A DNA stretch of 64,000 nucleotides. Origin: Sporopachydermia quercuum (Eukaryota; Ascomycota; Sporopachydermiomycetes; Sporopachydermiales; Sporopachydermiaceae). This document shows, piece after piece, positions 52,317 to 63,677 of the stretch (positions within the stretch are counted from its first letter, which is position 1; each line of letters begins with the position of its first letter). A program made the translations under genes and the position numbers. The stretch is taken from assembly GCA_001599295.1 (NCBI GenBank), contig BCGN01000012.1, positions 62,001 through 126,000 on the forward strand, given 5' to 3'. The notes under the pieces are model-generated. The model was not told where the DNA came from. It searched no databases and worked only from the letters and a program-made list of their open reading frames with translations.

Positions 52317-54074
52317 ATGCCTCCAAGTCATCCTAACAGTAATGATATGGAAGCATTGACTTCTGCCATATCAGTAACACGTGGTGAGGCGTTTCAAATC
52401 GACGAGATGCCAGTAACCTCAGTTCTAAGCAACAGACATTTAAGTCCAATTGCTTCTCATGATATGAGTAAAGATGAAGAGGCTCTGGTTGCTTTAGGCT
52501 ATAAACAGGAAATGAAAAGAGAATTCAATCTTTGGACAACTTTTGCTGTATCATTTGCTTTATTGGGATTATTACCTTCAATTGCCTCTACATTATTCTA
52601 TGGAATGGGATATGCTGGAGCAGCTGGTATGAGTTGGGGTTGGCTTGTTGCAATGATTGGTATTCAAGCTGTAGCATTCAGTATGGCAGAACTATGCTCA
52701 AGTATGCCAACATCAGGAGGTCTTTATTACGCAGCAGCAGTTTTAGCTCCCGGTAAATGGGGTCCTTTTTGCTCTTGGTTTACTGGCTGGAGTAATTGGT
52801 TGGTTCAAGTAACATCAGGGCCTTCAATTGATTATTCTTGTGCTAGTATGATTTTAGCATTGAAATCTCTACATAGCTCTGATGGTTGGGTTGCAAGCGA
52901 TGGGCAGGTCTTTGCATTAACAACAGCAATAATGATTTTACATTCATTCATTTCATCGGCTCCAACTGCTTGGCTTGCATGGTTTAATTCTATTGGTAGT
53001 TTAGCCAATTCTGTATTCATATTCGTGGTTATTATTATCCTTTTAGCAGCTAATGACAGACCATCGCCAAAATTCAATTCTAATTCTGCAGTTTGGTCTG
53101 ATATTACAAATCAGACTTCTTGGCCTGACGGAATTGCTATCTTAATGTCTTTCTTATCTGTTATTTGGACCATGTCTGGTTATGACTCTCCTTTCCATTT
53201 AGCTGAGGAATGCTCAAATGCTGCTGTTGCTTCTCCAAGAGCTATTATTCTAACTTCTTCTGTTGGTGGTATTCTCGGCTGGGCCTTCCAACTAGTTATT
53301 GCTTATACTGTTGTGGACATCTATGAAGTAATTGACGATCCGTTAGGCCAACCTTTTGTTTCTTACGTATCGCAAGTTGTATCTGTTAAATTGGTTGATT
53401 TCATTATTGCTGTAACTGTCATATCATCATTTTTCATGGGTCAAGCTGGTATGATTGCAGCATCAAGAGTAACATTTGCATACTCAAGAGATGGTTGTTT
53501 CCCATTATCGAGATATTGGAAATTGATTAATCCTTGGACCAAAACTCCAGTGAATGCTGTTTGGTTCAACTGGTTTATTGGAGAATTATTACTGCTATTG
53601 ATTTTCGCTGGAAGCACTGCCATTGATGCTATTTTTTCGGTTGGTGCCATTGCTGCATATGTTGCATTTACAATTCCTATTGGATTAAAGATTTTCTTCG
53701 CTGGGGATAAATTCAAACCAGGTCCTTTCAATTTAGGTAAGCTTTCATTTCCAATTGGTCTATTATCAGTTTCATATGTGTTATTGATGACTCCAATATT
53801 ATGTTTCCCTCAATATAGAGGTAAAGAAAACACACCAGATTTGATGAACTGGACAGTTGTTGTATATTTTGGTCCCATGTTACTTGCAGTTCTCTGGTTT
53901 TTCATTGATGCCAGAAAATGGTTTAAAGGACCAAAGGTTAACATTGTTGATATGATTCATGTCGATAACGCCGAGTTAACTGAAGGAATTGATGTGATAT
54001 TAGCACCAAAGGAAGAAAAGCCACAAGGTTCTGATTATGATTATGATTATGATGATGAGAAGAAGGCAGAATGA
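52317..54074 (+). CDS. APC-family permease, UGA4/GABA-permease-like
   Basis: The protein is 585 aa and intronless. A polar N-terminal tail of ~70 residues leads to LGYKQEMKREFNLWTTFAVSFALLGLLPSIASTLFYGM, the start of the amino acid/choline transporter core. Diagnostic parts are MAELCSSMPTSGGLYYAAAVLAPGKWGPFCSWFTGWSNWL, SVIWTMSGYDSPFHLAEECSNAAVASPRAI and RVTFAYSRDGCFPLSRYWKLINPWTKTPVNAVW. Twelve membrane segments are expected. The C-terminal tail is acidic (DYDYDYDDEKK). Relatives include S. cerevisiae Uga4 (GABA, polyamines) and many fungal GABA permeases. The exact substrate cannot be told. It shares fold and family with the permease at 26.8 kb but is clearly divergent from it. Confidence 0.9.
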   Translation: MPPSHPNSNDMEALTSAISVTRGEAFQIDEMPVTSVLSNRHLSPIASHDMSKDEEALVALGYKQEMKREFNLWTTFAVSFALLGLLPSIASTLFYGMGYAGAAGMSWGWLVAMIGIQAVAFSMAELCSSMPTSGGLYYAAAVLAPGKWGPFCSWFTGWSNWLVQVTSGPSIDYSCASMILALKSLHSSDGWVASDGQVFALTTAIMILHSFISSAPTAWLAWFNSIGSLANSVFIFVVIIILLAANDRPSPKFNSNSAVWSDITNQTSWPDGIAILMSFLSVIWTMSGYDSPFHLAEECSNAAVASPRAIILTSSVGGILGWAFQLVIAYTVVDIYEVIDDPLGQPFVSYVSQVVSVKLVDFIIAVTVISSFFMGQAGMIAASRVTFAYSRDGCFPLSRYWKLINPWTKTPVNAVWFNWFIGELLLLLIFAGSTAIDAIFSVGAIAAYVAFTIPIGLKIFFAGDKFKPGPFNLGKLSFPIGLLSVSYVLLMTPILCFPQYRGKENTPDLMNWTVVVYFGPMLLAVLWFFIDARKWFKGPKVNIVDMIHVDNAELTEGIDVILAPKEEKPQGSDYDYDYDDEKKAE

Positions 54075-54961
54075 GGAACGTAAGGAAATAAGGAGGATTG
54101 GAACTTATTAGATAGGTACATTTGGTTTTATATTAGTTTTCATTTATTGGTTTGATTATATATATTATAGAAGTTTAATATTATGGCTTATTGTTTTCTT
54201 CTAGTGTTCTGATTATCGAATTTCGTTGAGATGTTCAGTTTTAAGGCAAGAAAGTAAATGTGATTATATAATTACTGAAGAATATATGCCTAGTAAAAAA
54301 GCAATTTGCTCTATCTCCTGTAATGAAGAACAATCCACAATAACATAACTTGAATTGCATAATTTCCAAAATCATGGAAATATTACTTCAACTTTTGCTC
54401 TCAAGTTAGCACTTAAAATGAAACCTCTCATTGTGACTGGAAGTTCATTTAACATTTACAGTAGATGTATTAACTGAACTCTTTGATGGTGGAAAATCGG
54501 ACATTTGAAAAGCTCTAGGTGAGATATTCTTATTTGGTGTTATGGGACCGACCTCTGTAAGTAAAGTTGAACATCTCGTTTATAGAATTGCCACATAATC
54601 CGATTTGTAAGCTGGAGATATTACAATTGTTGGTGAGGCGCTGATGAATGTTAATGAATATTGAGAATACACTTTGTACAATCAGATTATTGCTTCTACT
54701 ATTCACTCACACATTATAACAACTGATAGTTATCAATTATTTAGGTTTGCATTAATTCATTTCAGTGGACTTAGAATGAACTAAATTGTTCTCAATTTAA
54801 TTGAGAACAACAAGTGTACTGTTCTTATCTACTAACGATTAATACAAATAAGATGCTCAGTTTTAACATTATTAAGCCAATAAACATAAAACATTAACCA
54901 GGAATTCTAACCATAATCATTCTTCCAGTTCTAATTAGTGCCTATCTAAATATCGGAGATT
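54075..54961. other. Convergent 3' spacer permease to protease
   Basis: This 887-bp AT-rich spacer lies between converging genes. A strong hairpin is at 54786-54810 (listed separately). No ORF or RNA gene was recognised. Confidence 0.4.
54786..54810. repeat. Perfect 11-bp inverted repeat between convergent genes
   Basis: TTGTTCTCAAT (54786-54796) and ATTGAGAACAA (54800-54810) are perfect arms around TTA. The hairpin reads the same on both strands and lies 152 bp beyond the protease stop, on its 3' side. It could act in 3'-end formation for the minus-strand gene, or it may be a chance palindrome. Confidence 0.6.
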
Positions 54962-56722
54962 CTACAATCTAAAATCTCTTACAACTCTCTGTTCGTGAAT
55001 GCTCTGCAAATCCCATACCCTTTTAATCTCATTACTAATGAACCAATCATCAATCTGTTGACCCAACTTCCTTCTTTCTATGACATCTAAACAATATGGT
55101 AGAATGAACCCAATGGGAACAATCATTGCAAGAAAGGGGAATATCTTACCGCTTTTCTCATTCTTACCATTACTTGCCATTAAACCAATCAACCCATTCT
55201 CAGTGAAAACACCACCACCAGAAGAACCATTCCAACAACCAGAAGATGCAATTATTAGTACAGGAGTTGATATTTCATTCCGATCATGAGGATTGACTAG
55301 TTTACAGTTGATACTTGTTGAAACCACACCTGTTGATATCAATGGTCTTAACTCCAATGAAGAATCCAGAGGAGAAATCATACCATAACCTACCGATATG
55401 ACAGGAGTTTCCGATTTGATGGAATGTAAATGATCATAATCGATTTCAGTTGGTTCATGATACTTTGGTGCAGGTGATGATAATTGTAATATAGTGAAAT
55501 CAAATCCTTTGATGGGTGGATCAATGATAACTGCAGTAGTACAGGTTCTGTCATAGAACCAAACGTGCACTTTATGATTTGTGGATTGAACAACGTGCTG
55601 ATTAGTAATTATCAGATTATTTGAGATCAGAACACCAGAACCCCAAGTTAAATTACCATTAGGAGCCTTCGTTGTAATAGCAACAATAGATCTGGATGCA
55701 TTCGATGACAATTTTGGTTGAGAATTGAAATGATAAGGATCTGACAGGAAAGGTGCGAACGCTGACCAAGAGATAATTAATGATACTTCACCTTCACCAG
55801 ATTTCTTTTTATATTCACCCGCAAGAATTCCAAGAGATTTGATACTGGAATTCTCGGAGGTAACCGGCGTATTATTATTATTATAAGTGCTCAGACTAAT
55901 ATGACCACCTTCCATACCTTCTAGATACCGTAGATCACTCAAATAACCAATGGAGGAAGGGAAAGAATAACCAACAGTACCTTTAGAAATATATCCAGTA
56001 AATAATGCAGGATTAGCTAAGCAGAAAGGACTTGATTGACATATTATTTCGTTGACGGACGAATCGTTTGGTACCTCTGATAGGAAATCAATTGGTCTTA
56101 GTAGTTTATCATTGTTTTTCGAACACAAATATGAGTAAACAGATTTTAATGGTTTTATCATTGAAACATAAATTGAATTATTGTCAATAATTGTAGGATT
56201 GATGGTAGAATCAATGCTAACTGTGAAATCAGTATTAATTTCAGCTTTCGCATTCGCATTTGTAGCATTGATACTAGTAGCACCACCAGGACTAGCAGGA
56301 CCAATACTAGTTATATTATGGTTATTAATCCTATCTCTTCCCTTATTCATTAGATCGTAGATACAAGTTTTCATTTCCTTAGTGAAATCAGGCATGAAAT
56401 TAAAACCTCCAAATTGCAGTTTAGAATGGAAAGGTTTAATTGCTGATAATTCTTCAACCCTATTAATCTTTGCTGGAATCCATTCAACTGTTTGGTCATT
56501 GATCATTGATGGTAAGGTTACAAGAATATCAAGTAAGGGATCATTCTTCAAATTGAGAAGAAGAGTTGGAATAATTGATAAGATCATTTCTTGTTTATTC
56601 TGCTGATTGAACAAATAGATACCGCTACAAGCATAGGGCAAAGGAGGTTTACCATTCTTATGATCAATACCTATTGAACATGACGAACATCTCCATGGGG
56701 TCATTGGTTTTTCAATCGTCAT
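54962..56722 (-). CDS. Trypsin-like serine protease, TYSND1/DEG15-like
   Basis: The protein is 586 aa. The C-terminal ~250 residues form a trypsin-like protease with a visible triad: His376 in NQHVV, Asp408 in GFDFTILQLS and Ser501 in WNGSSGGGVF. GSGVLISNNLIITNQHVV is the usual strand before the His. The N-terminal part begins with a CSSCSIG cysteine pair and has a Cys-containing, low-homology region with Asn/Thr-rich linkers. This two-part layout fits TYSND1 of animals and DEG15 of plants, peroxisomal proteases that remove PTS2 presequences. No PDZ domain is seen, arguing against Nma111/HtrA. The C-terminus is DFRL, which is not a canonical PTS1, so peroxisomal location is uncertain. No signal peptide. 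Confidence 0.75.
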   Translation of the reverse strand: MTIEKPMTPWRCSSCSIGIDHKNGKPPLPYACSGIYLFNQQNKQEMILSIIPTLLLNLKNDPLLDILVTLPSMINDQTVEWIPAKINRVEELSAIKPFHSKLQFGGFNFMPDFTKEMKTCIYDLMNKGRDRINNHNITSIGPASPGGATSINATNANAKAEINTDFTVSIDSTINPTIIDNNSIYVSMIKPLKSVYSYLCSKNNDKLLRPIDFLSEVPNDSSVNEIICQSSPFCLANPALFTGYISKGTVGYSFPSSIGYLSDLRYLEGMEGGHISLSTYNNNNTPVTSENSSIKSLGILAGEYKKKSGEGEVSLIISWSAFAPFLSDPYHFNSQPKLSSNASRSIVAITTKAPNGNLTWGSGVLISNNLIITNQHVVQSTNHKVHVWFYDRTCTTAVIIDPPIKGFDFTILQLSSPAPKYHEPTEIDYDHLHSIKSETPVISVGYGMISPLDSSLELRPLISTGVVSTSINCKLVNPHDRNEISTPVLIIASSGCWNGSSGGGVFTENGLIGLMASNGKNEKSGKIFPFLAMIVPIGFILPYCLDVIERRKLGQQIDDWFISNEIKRVWDLQSIHEQRVVRDFRL

Positions 56723-57489
56723 TCTAGATGCAAATATGATATGATATGATACACTAGAAATGTATGGAAATAACCGCCAATTCGAGATTCTGTTGACAAA
56801 CTAAATTTCTAGCTCCAAAGATGAGGTTTTCATCAATAATAGTGAAATACTATCAACAATAAGTAGAAGGGATTGTGATATTGATAGGTGCACAAGAGGG
56901 TTGACTTCATGAATTCTTTGTCAGCTCTCAACCAGAAGTCAAACAATCATCAGAGGAAACCTCAAATGTCATTCTCAGCCCTGGAATTACGAAAACACCT
57001 CGGTTGGAAAATAAATTTGTTCCTTTCGAAAGAATTATCTGTTCAATACTCCTATTCTTCCCAGTAGATTCTCCATGTTTCATAGTATTCATCTGAAATA
57101 AGGTTTATCTANTAAATGCAAGATGTACAGGAACTATGCATGGGGAATTAAATGATCCTTTATCGATTATGTGATATAATAAATAATGCTAGATTACGTA
57201 ATATTAGAATGTATGATAAATCATTGTAAGATCTGAAATGAGACAGTATGAAAATTTTTTGCGTTGGGAACAGAAAACAGGTGAGATATCTTCCTTGCTC
57301 CTCAAGATAAGTTGTTTGATGTAATATGACTTTTTCATAAGAAATTGGTTATTAAAATCAAACTGATAGAAATAAAGATTGAGCTTAATCTCATTATTAG
57401 GAAAACAGCACTAATCCCTAAATATAGCAGGGATACACACAGATTACCTTTCAAGTGTTCTTCTTCTGTGTTTGCTGCTAGAACACTTG
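56723..57489. promoter_or_regulatory. Divergent spacer protease to SLC35F-like gene
   Basis: This 767-bp AT-rich region between divergent genes has one N at 57112 and a short ATGAT repeat (about 56730-56750) at the protease side. It must contain both promoters. A 66-codon frame at 57345-57545 overlaps the next gene and is a shadow. Confidence 0.4.
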
Positions 57490-58839
57490 ATGACGGAGCC
57501 ACTACTGAAAGAAGGTCCTCATCAACGGTATACCGAACGATTTGAAGACAAAATGAGCGAAATAATACCTGGAATGAAAGAAGATGATTCTATTGGCGAT
57601 GTCTCTAAGGATATTAGTGATGCTAGGGAAACTGTGAGGGATGATACATCGGCCAGTTCAAGCATTGAAAATAGAAATAGGACTTTTAAAGAACGATTTC
57701 ATACTTTCATCCACGACAGAATAGTAATATTGAAAACTTGGCATTTTTGGATTACATTTATTCATGGTCAAATTTTGTCATGGGCATTGGTAGCTTGTAA
57801 TACATTTACCACGTACATAGCCGACAATGGAGCCAATATGCCATCAGTTCAATCATTGATTACTTATGTTACTCTGTGTCTTATTTTCACTCCCTATACA
57901 TTTTATCGTTTAGGATTCAAAGGATGGTGTCGTATGATTTGGCAAGATGGTTGGAAGTTTTTCTTATTAGCATTTGCAGATGTTCAAGGTAATTATTTTA
58001 TTGTCCTTGCTTACAACTACACTGATTTGCTTTCAGCTCAAATTTTAGATTCATGGGCAATTTGCGTTGTTGTGATTCTATCATTCTTACTACTGAAAGT
58101 AAGATACAGATGGATTCAAATCATAGGTATCGCTATTTGTATCGGTGGAATCGCTTTGGTTGCCGTTGGTGATGTGATCACGGATCGAAATTACGAAGCA
58201 TCGAATATGGGTAAAGGAGATGCTTTCGTAATCATTTCGGCGACGTTTTATGGTATCTCCAACACTTTTGAGGAATTTTTGGTGTCCAAAAAACCGCTCT
58301 ACGTAGTAATTGGTCAATTAGGATTTTGGGCCATGATAATTATGGGTGTTCAAGCAGCTATTTTTGATAGACATACTATTGCAGAAGCTAATTGGAACGG
58401 TAAAGTTGGTGGTTTTCTTGTTGGATTCACACTATCAATGTTAATCATTTATACTACTACACCTATTTTATTCAGAATGACTTCAGCTTCTTTTTATAAC
58501 TTATCAATCTTAACATCTGACTTCTGGGGTTTACTTATTGGTTTTAAACTCTTCGGTTATACTACTTACTGGCTATACCCTTTTGGATTTGTCTTCACTG
58601 TTCTAGGTACTTTGATTTACATTTTGTTCCCTAAGAATATGAAAGGTGATCAATATAAACCATGGTTAGGTGAAAACCAGGAGGAAGGTATTGTTGGTGT
58701 TGGTACAGCTAAAACTAAGAGTTCAAGATCTTCTGATTCTAGTGATCCTAATTATGATGTCGAGTCCAATGATGCATTAGTTGAGCGTGAATTAGATAAA
58801 TCATTCAATGCTCCAACTATTCTTCCTAAGGATTTTTAA
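57490..58839 (+). CDS. SLC35F-type (DUF914) transporter
   Basis: The protein is 449 aa from the ATG at 57490; the next in-frame ATG (MSEIIPG, about codon 22) is an alternative. An acidic cytosolic N-tail of ~75 residues precedes ten predicted membrane segments of the drug/metabolite transporter superfamily. Family marks are LKTWHFWITFIHGQILSWALVACNTFTTYI, AFADVQGNYFIVLAYNYTDLLSAQILDSWAI, GIAICIGGIALVAVGD, KGDAFVIISATFYGISNTFEEFLVSK and FWGLLIGFKLFGYTTYWLYPFGFV. The SxLDSWAI segment is characteristic of SLC35F1/F2. The tail is Ser-rich and acidic. Substrates of fungal members are unknown. No intron was found. Confidence 0.9.
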   Translation: MTEPLLKEGPHQRYTERFEDKMSEIIPGMKEDDSIGDVSKDISDARETVRDDTSASSSIENRNRTFKERFHTFIHDRIVILKTWHFWITFIHGQILSWALVACNTFTTYIADNGANMPSVQSLITYVTLCLIFTPYTFYRLGFKGWCRMIWQDGWKFFLLAFADVQGNYFIVLAYNYTDLLSAQILDSWAICVVVILSFLLLKVRYRWIQIIGIAICIGGIALVAVGDVITDRNYEASNMGKGDAFVIISATFYGISNTFEEFLVSKKPLYVVIGQLGFWAMIIMGVQAAIFDRHTIAEANWNGKVGGFLVGFTLSMLIIYTTTPILFRMTSASFYNLSILTSDFWGLLIGFKLFGYTTYWLYPFGFVFTVLGTLIYILFPKNMKGDQYKPWLGENQEEGIVGVGTAKTKSSRSSDSSDPNYDVESNDALVERELDKSFNAPTILPKDF

Positions 58840-61328
58840 GCTACTATGCGTGTTTTTATTTCTTTTTTGGTGGTTCATATAGTTGGCCCAAGGTTTTTCA
58901 CTTGTATGGAGATCCTTGTACATTAGTTGATAAGAATAAACAAACACCCAGTTGTTTAGGATACACACATTTTTTCAGACGTAGGATTTTCATGTAGATA
59001 TTGCCGTGGAATAGAAATGTTAGAATTCGATAAGTGGTCTTGATGAAGGACAAGTTTCAGAGTTTACGAATCTGGTTATACCATGAACCTTCCAATTGTA
59101 ATGTTGATTTTAATCCCGGTTTGCCTACTGAAGCAAAACGCCAAACCAGTTAGCGAAAACATAATATCATAGAACTTTTCTCTATTCAAAGAAAAATTCA
59201 ATCTTGTGCTATTTCAAACCAACGATAACTGATAATCGACTTTACACGATGGGCAAGTTTTCACATGCTTTTTGGAGTGAAGGACATTGGAACTCCACAC
59301 AAAGTGGAATGTTCTGAAAGGAGAGCAATAGAATTAGAACTTCTTATGGTAATCAAAGCATCAAAAATCAAACTCTATAGCATATGAGTAAATACTTGAG
59401 CAATTCATAAAACTGTTCATATGGATCAAACGAGTAAACTGGTAGCTCTAGAAGGACAATTCTATTGTTTTATTCGGCTTTGAATTATAATCAATCTGTT
59501 GCTAAGTAAAAGATAATTAAGCACAATTATTGATGACGTAATCTGTCATGATAAGATTCATTTTTGGTGTTCTTTTCTCAAAACTTTAAACCATAAAGCG
59601 AAAAATTTTCAAATTTCACGCAAATCGATTAATGTAATTGAAACAACGGTAAAGGCTATGTGTCAAAAAGAGTTCAAACCTATGGTATTCCACAATGGAG
59701 GGTCAGTGAAGAAGTGATTAATTGAATGAAAACTAATTAATAACCAGTAAACTTAGTTATTTTTAGTAAATTCCGGTAAATGCTAAAGCTTTTTACGATT
59801 TTATTAGTCAATTGTAGGAGCTCAAGCAGGTATCAATTGTTTCTTATCAAGGCTTAAAGTAAAGCCCAACGACTTCACAGTCACGTGGACTAATAAGGCT
59901 ATTAAGACCGCCTTGGCCCCATTGATCGTTCCGTACGATACTATGCATAACCAGCCAAAACTTTCTGGTTTATAAATGTTATTCAACTTAGATAATTGCA
60001 GACGAGAAATACAAAATTGATTCGATGTTTGATTTTTAATTTTATTTTTGTTTTTCTTCTCAAACATATTGTGTAGAAGAGATAATGTGTTGATAGTCCG
60101 TCTAGAGACAGTAGAACATACAATTCTATTAAGATGGATTCATTCCTCATTTATTATTGGATCACATCGCAATACCCTTCCGTATAGAATAGTCACTCCT
60201 TTTCGTATTTAATCAACCGATTGAACTTTATTTTTTCACACACATTCACCTTTCTCCCTGCCCCCCCAAAAAAAGAACTAGAAAGTAAAAACAAAAAAAT
60301 ACTAACATAGGAAAACGTTTACATAACATCACAGCCAGTTAGCTACTTGAATAAACAAATATTGAACTACGTATCAATTATGATATACATCAATGAAAAG
60401 GATTGAAATTGAAAGTAAAAGAAAATTCAGAATTATTATTACATAATTGATAGAGAAAGTCTGAAAAGCTTTGCGAAACAATTCAAGAATTGTTCTGTTT
60501 GACTATTAACTATCACATACTTCAAAAATTTAAACATAGTATTGTGGGTGGCGATTGAGCGTTTTTCTGAACAATTATCAACAACTATCTAGAACTACAT
60601 TAAACAGTAAGGCTAGGAAGAGATCAATTGTTCGCAGGGAGATTGAAGCAGTTGAGAGGAGTTGCAAGAGATAAATTGCCGGTAGAAAGAAGATACAAAA
60701 CATTGTTTAGGAATCAAGAGTAAATTATTCATTACTTTGCATTCCACCAAAACGAAAGAAGTAGCTACAACAGTGGAGAGAATTGGAGTATCCTAATTAC
60801 AGCTATTTGGCAATTATAAACAGTTTCACGATTGATATATTCCATCAAATAAACAATTGCAACAATTAAGACATTCTGAATGGTGAAAAAGGATATGCCA
60901 ACTTGTACCAGTTGAAGCAATAGCATATTTACTCACTTCGAGAAGGAAAGTATCATAGAGTAGAACAGAATCAAATCTTGAGTCAGTAGAATCAACTACA
61001 GAACTAACCATTGCGGGAGAATAGTTCCCAGCAAGTTTGATAATTGTTGAGAGAAAGAAGAAATTCACGATTATTCATTCCTAGTGTTTATCATCATTCT
61101 CGATCATCATTAACTATTGTATTATAAAGAAAAGAGATTTTTTCAGCACTTCATTTTACCATCATATTTAATTTCATTTGGGAAGGCAGGGATTTGATAC
61201 ATTATAATAANCAGGCAAATTCATATCGAAAATCATATACTATTCAAGCATTACTAGGCATCAACAATAAAAGAAAGAATCGATAACAATCTAGATATTA
61301 CAATTCAGTTCCATTTCTTATATTCATC
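58840..61328. promoter_or_regulatory. Long upstream region of WHI3-like gene
   Basis: This 2.5-kb spacer lies between tandem genes. It has a CACGTG at about 59883, a C8-A7 run near 60260, and A-rich DNA before the WHI3-like ATG consistent with a long leader. One N is at 61211. Two minus-strand frames (59822-60067, 60826-61068) match no family. Long promoters and leaders are common for yeast cell-cycle regulators, but no specific site was assigned. Confidence 0.4.
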
Positions 61329-63677
61329 ATGGAAGACACTACTGGATATGACGCACCTGAAGTTATAAAGGATGAAGGGGTAAACGATGGGAAGGCGTCA
61401 CGTACTCCATCACCAACTAATAATACATCAAATTCAAACCCAAATTCAAGTTCAAATGTACCCAGCATGACAAGTTCAGCGGGATTTTCGTTGGGTCAAG
61501 GCCCTGTACCTGGAGCAACGAGCTCTGGACAATTATCAGATTCAAGTGCAGTATTCAGGTCCAATAATCAGCTACCTAAAAGACAATCTATTTGGAATAT
61601 TCCTTCATATGCACAACCTGGTCCTTCAACAACTACAGGGCTTTTCGCCCCCTTTGACTCCCAAATAAATGGACCTACTCCTCTACCAAGTAGCGCACCA
61701 CCATTAGCACCAGGTCAATCACAACAGCAGCATTCATTATTATTAGATACGGTAGATGAGGCTTCTTTAGGACAATCTCAGTTTGCAGGTGCCCGGGGGA
61801 GACAGCATCCTTCACAAGGTCAATACGATGGATTCAAACACTTTTCATTATCCATGACAGCGCCACTAGAGAATCAAAGGCATTCGTCAACATCAGTATT
61901 AGCTGCTCAGAATCCCAATGGGTCAGCTACTTTTCCAAGCTCAAATTTCAATATTAACGCTAATGCAGGACTTGGTTCGTACCCTCATCAGTTTAATTCT
62001 TTGAATTCATCTTTAGGAAATCCATCAGCTGGTCCAAATTCATCTGTTGTTGGTAGTACTGCTAGTACGCCGTCAACAACGATACCACATCAAGGACCTT
62101 CAGGGGCCTCTCATTTATCATCCAGTCAACATGTCAATTACTTTCCACCAACAAGTTCCACTCAAGGAGTGGGATTAATACCTCATTCAAATCAAAACGT
62201 GACTTACGCTTTGTTTGTTTACAATATTCCATTCAATGTATCCCTAAGAGAGTTCAGGTTGATATTTGCTGTGATACCAGACTATGTGTCCTGTGAATTC
62301 AAGAAAACTTCTATTGATGCGAATGATCCTTGTGAAACAAAATTGGGTATTGCACGATTTCATAGTTATCAGAGTGCGCAATATTGTTGTTCGATGCTTG
62401 ACGGAAGAGCCGATTTGTTTGAGAATGTAGGAACAACGCTAAGTTCACAATCACCTTCTTTTTTACCAGCAATCCCCTTGAAGTGTGAACTTTTTGGACC
62501 ACGACAGTTTCCATCAACAAGTGACAGTTCTGGTTTTATTTCGAAGATGAAAACGCCAAGCGTTAGTAGTCAATCACAAGTAAAAAGTTCAGTGTCTGGT
62601 GCTAGTAGTGGAACGACAGCTGGTAATTCTGTTGTAGGTGCAACTGTAACAAATGTGACTGGGCCCCCAACTAATACTGCGGGTATCATTGGAACTGCCA
62701 TTGGAACTGGAGCTGCTCCTGTAATTGCGTCCGGAAATACCACTGTAACAACATCTACTAATACACCTACAGGTTCTTCACATTATACGACATCTGCAGT
62801 TTCACCTGTTTCAACTAGGTCGTCCTTTTCGGGTGTTTTGTCAGAGCTATCTTCTGCATCTACTTCTACAGGCAGTATACCCAATTCTTCATCAGCAAGT
62901 GCAGTAGGTGCTGCTAGAAGCTCAAGGTTTTCATTTTCTCATGATGTTTATCCACCAACTTCACCTTTAGGCGAAGGTAATGCTGCTATTAATAGTACCA
63001 ACGCAAGTAGTGCTAATACAATCAATGGGGGAAGTGCGTCAACATCAGAATCTGAAAAGCCTAATGATAGTAACACTGACGAAGTAGCTAGAACTTTACA
63101 AGATTTAGCAATAAAGTCACCCCCTCAATCACCAATGGCATTAGCAAATGGTGTAGGCCATGGACCAGGACAAATTCCACCTAGCGCAGCCAGCAAAATC
63201 GTCATGCAGTATTCTCCAGGCTCATCATCTACTTCTTTACAAGTATTACAAAGTGGCGGTAGAGTTTTGCCTCCAGCTAATCCCGCTGATCAAAACCCTC
63301 CTTGTAATACATTATATGTTGGAAATTTGCCCATGAATGCTAGCGAAGAAGAGTTAAAAGCTTTATTTTCAACTCAACGTGGTTATAAACGGCTATCATT
63401 CAAGAATAAAGGTAATGGACCAATGTGTTTTGTTGAATTTGAAGATGTTGCATATGCTACTAGAGCCTTAACTGAATTATATGGAAGAGGATTAAGTAAT
63501 TCAGTGAAAGGTGGGATCAGGTTATCATTCTCAAAAAACCCATTGGGCGTTCGAAGTCAAAGTAAAGGAAGCAGCAGCCATCTAAGTAGTAACACTGGTA
63601 ACAGTAATACGAATGGAATCAGCACAAGTGGTTCAGGTAATAACAACTCTCAGAATCATAAGTATGGATGGCGATAA
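61329..63677 (+). CDS. WHI3: WHI3/WHI4-type RNA-binding protein
   Basis: The protein is 782 aa. The N-terminal 290 residues are Ser/Asn/Pro/Gln-rich. RRM1-like (about 292-395) begins [35 protein letters not shown] long Ser/Thr/Gly-rich linker follows. RRM2 (about 655-740) reads [64 protein letters not shown] and ends [16 protein letters not shown], a near match to S. cerevisiae Whi3/Whi4. Whi3 binds CLN3 and other mRNAs and restrains Start; its low-complexity parts drive assemblies. Only one copy is visible here, so WHI3 versus WHI4 cannot be separated. The C-terminal tail is Ser/Asn-rich. Confidence 0.93.
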   Translation: MEDTTGYDAPEVIKDEGVNDGKASRTPSPTNNTSNSNPNSSSNVPSMTSSAGFSLGQGPVPGATSSGQLSDSSAVFRSNNQLPKRQSIWNIPSYAQPGPSTTTGLFAPFDSQINGPTPLPSSAPPLAPGQSQQQHSLLLDTVDEASLGQSQFAGARGRQHPSQGQYDGFKHFSLSMTAPLENQRHSSTSVLAAQNPNGSATFPSSNFNINANAGLGSYPHQFNSLNSSLGNPSAGPNSSVVGSTASTPSTTIPHQGPSGASHLSSSQHVNYFPPTSSTQGVGLIPHSNQNVTYALFVYNIPFNVSLREFRLIFAVIPDYVSCEFKKTSIDANDPCETKLGIARFHSYQSAQYCCSMLDGRADLFENVGTTLSSQSPSFLPAIPLKCELFGPRQFPSTSDSSGFISKMKTPSVSSQSQVKSSVSGASSGTTAGNSVVGATVTNVTGPPTNTAGIIGTAIGTGAAPVIASGNTTVTTSTNTPTGSSHYTTSAVSPVSTRSSFSGVLSELSSASTSTGSIPNSSSASAVGAARSSRFSFSHDVYPPTSPLGEGNAAINSTNASSANTINGGSASTSESEKPNDSNTDEVARTLQDLAIKSPPQSPMALANGVGHGPGQIPPSAASKIVMQYSPGSSSTSLQVLQSGGRVLPPANPADQNPPCNTLYVGNLPMNASEEELKALFSTQRGYKRLSFKNKGNGPMCFVEFEDVAYATRALTELYGRGLSNSVKGGIRLSFSKNPLGVRSQSKGSSSHLSSNTGNSNTNGISTSGSGNNNSQNHKYGWR

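Noticed and set aside
26814-54074. The two APC permeases as a recent tandem or dispersed duplication
   Set aside because: They share only family-level motifs, differ in intron content (three against none) and lie 24 kb apart.
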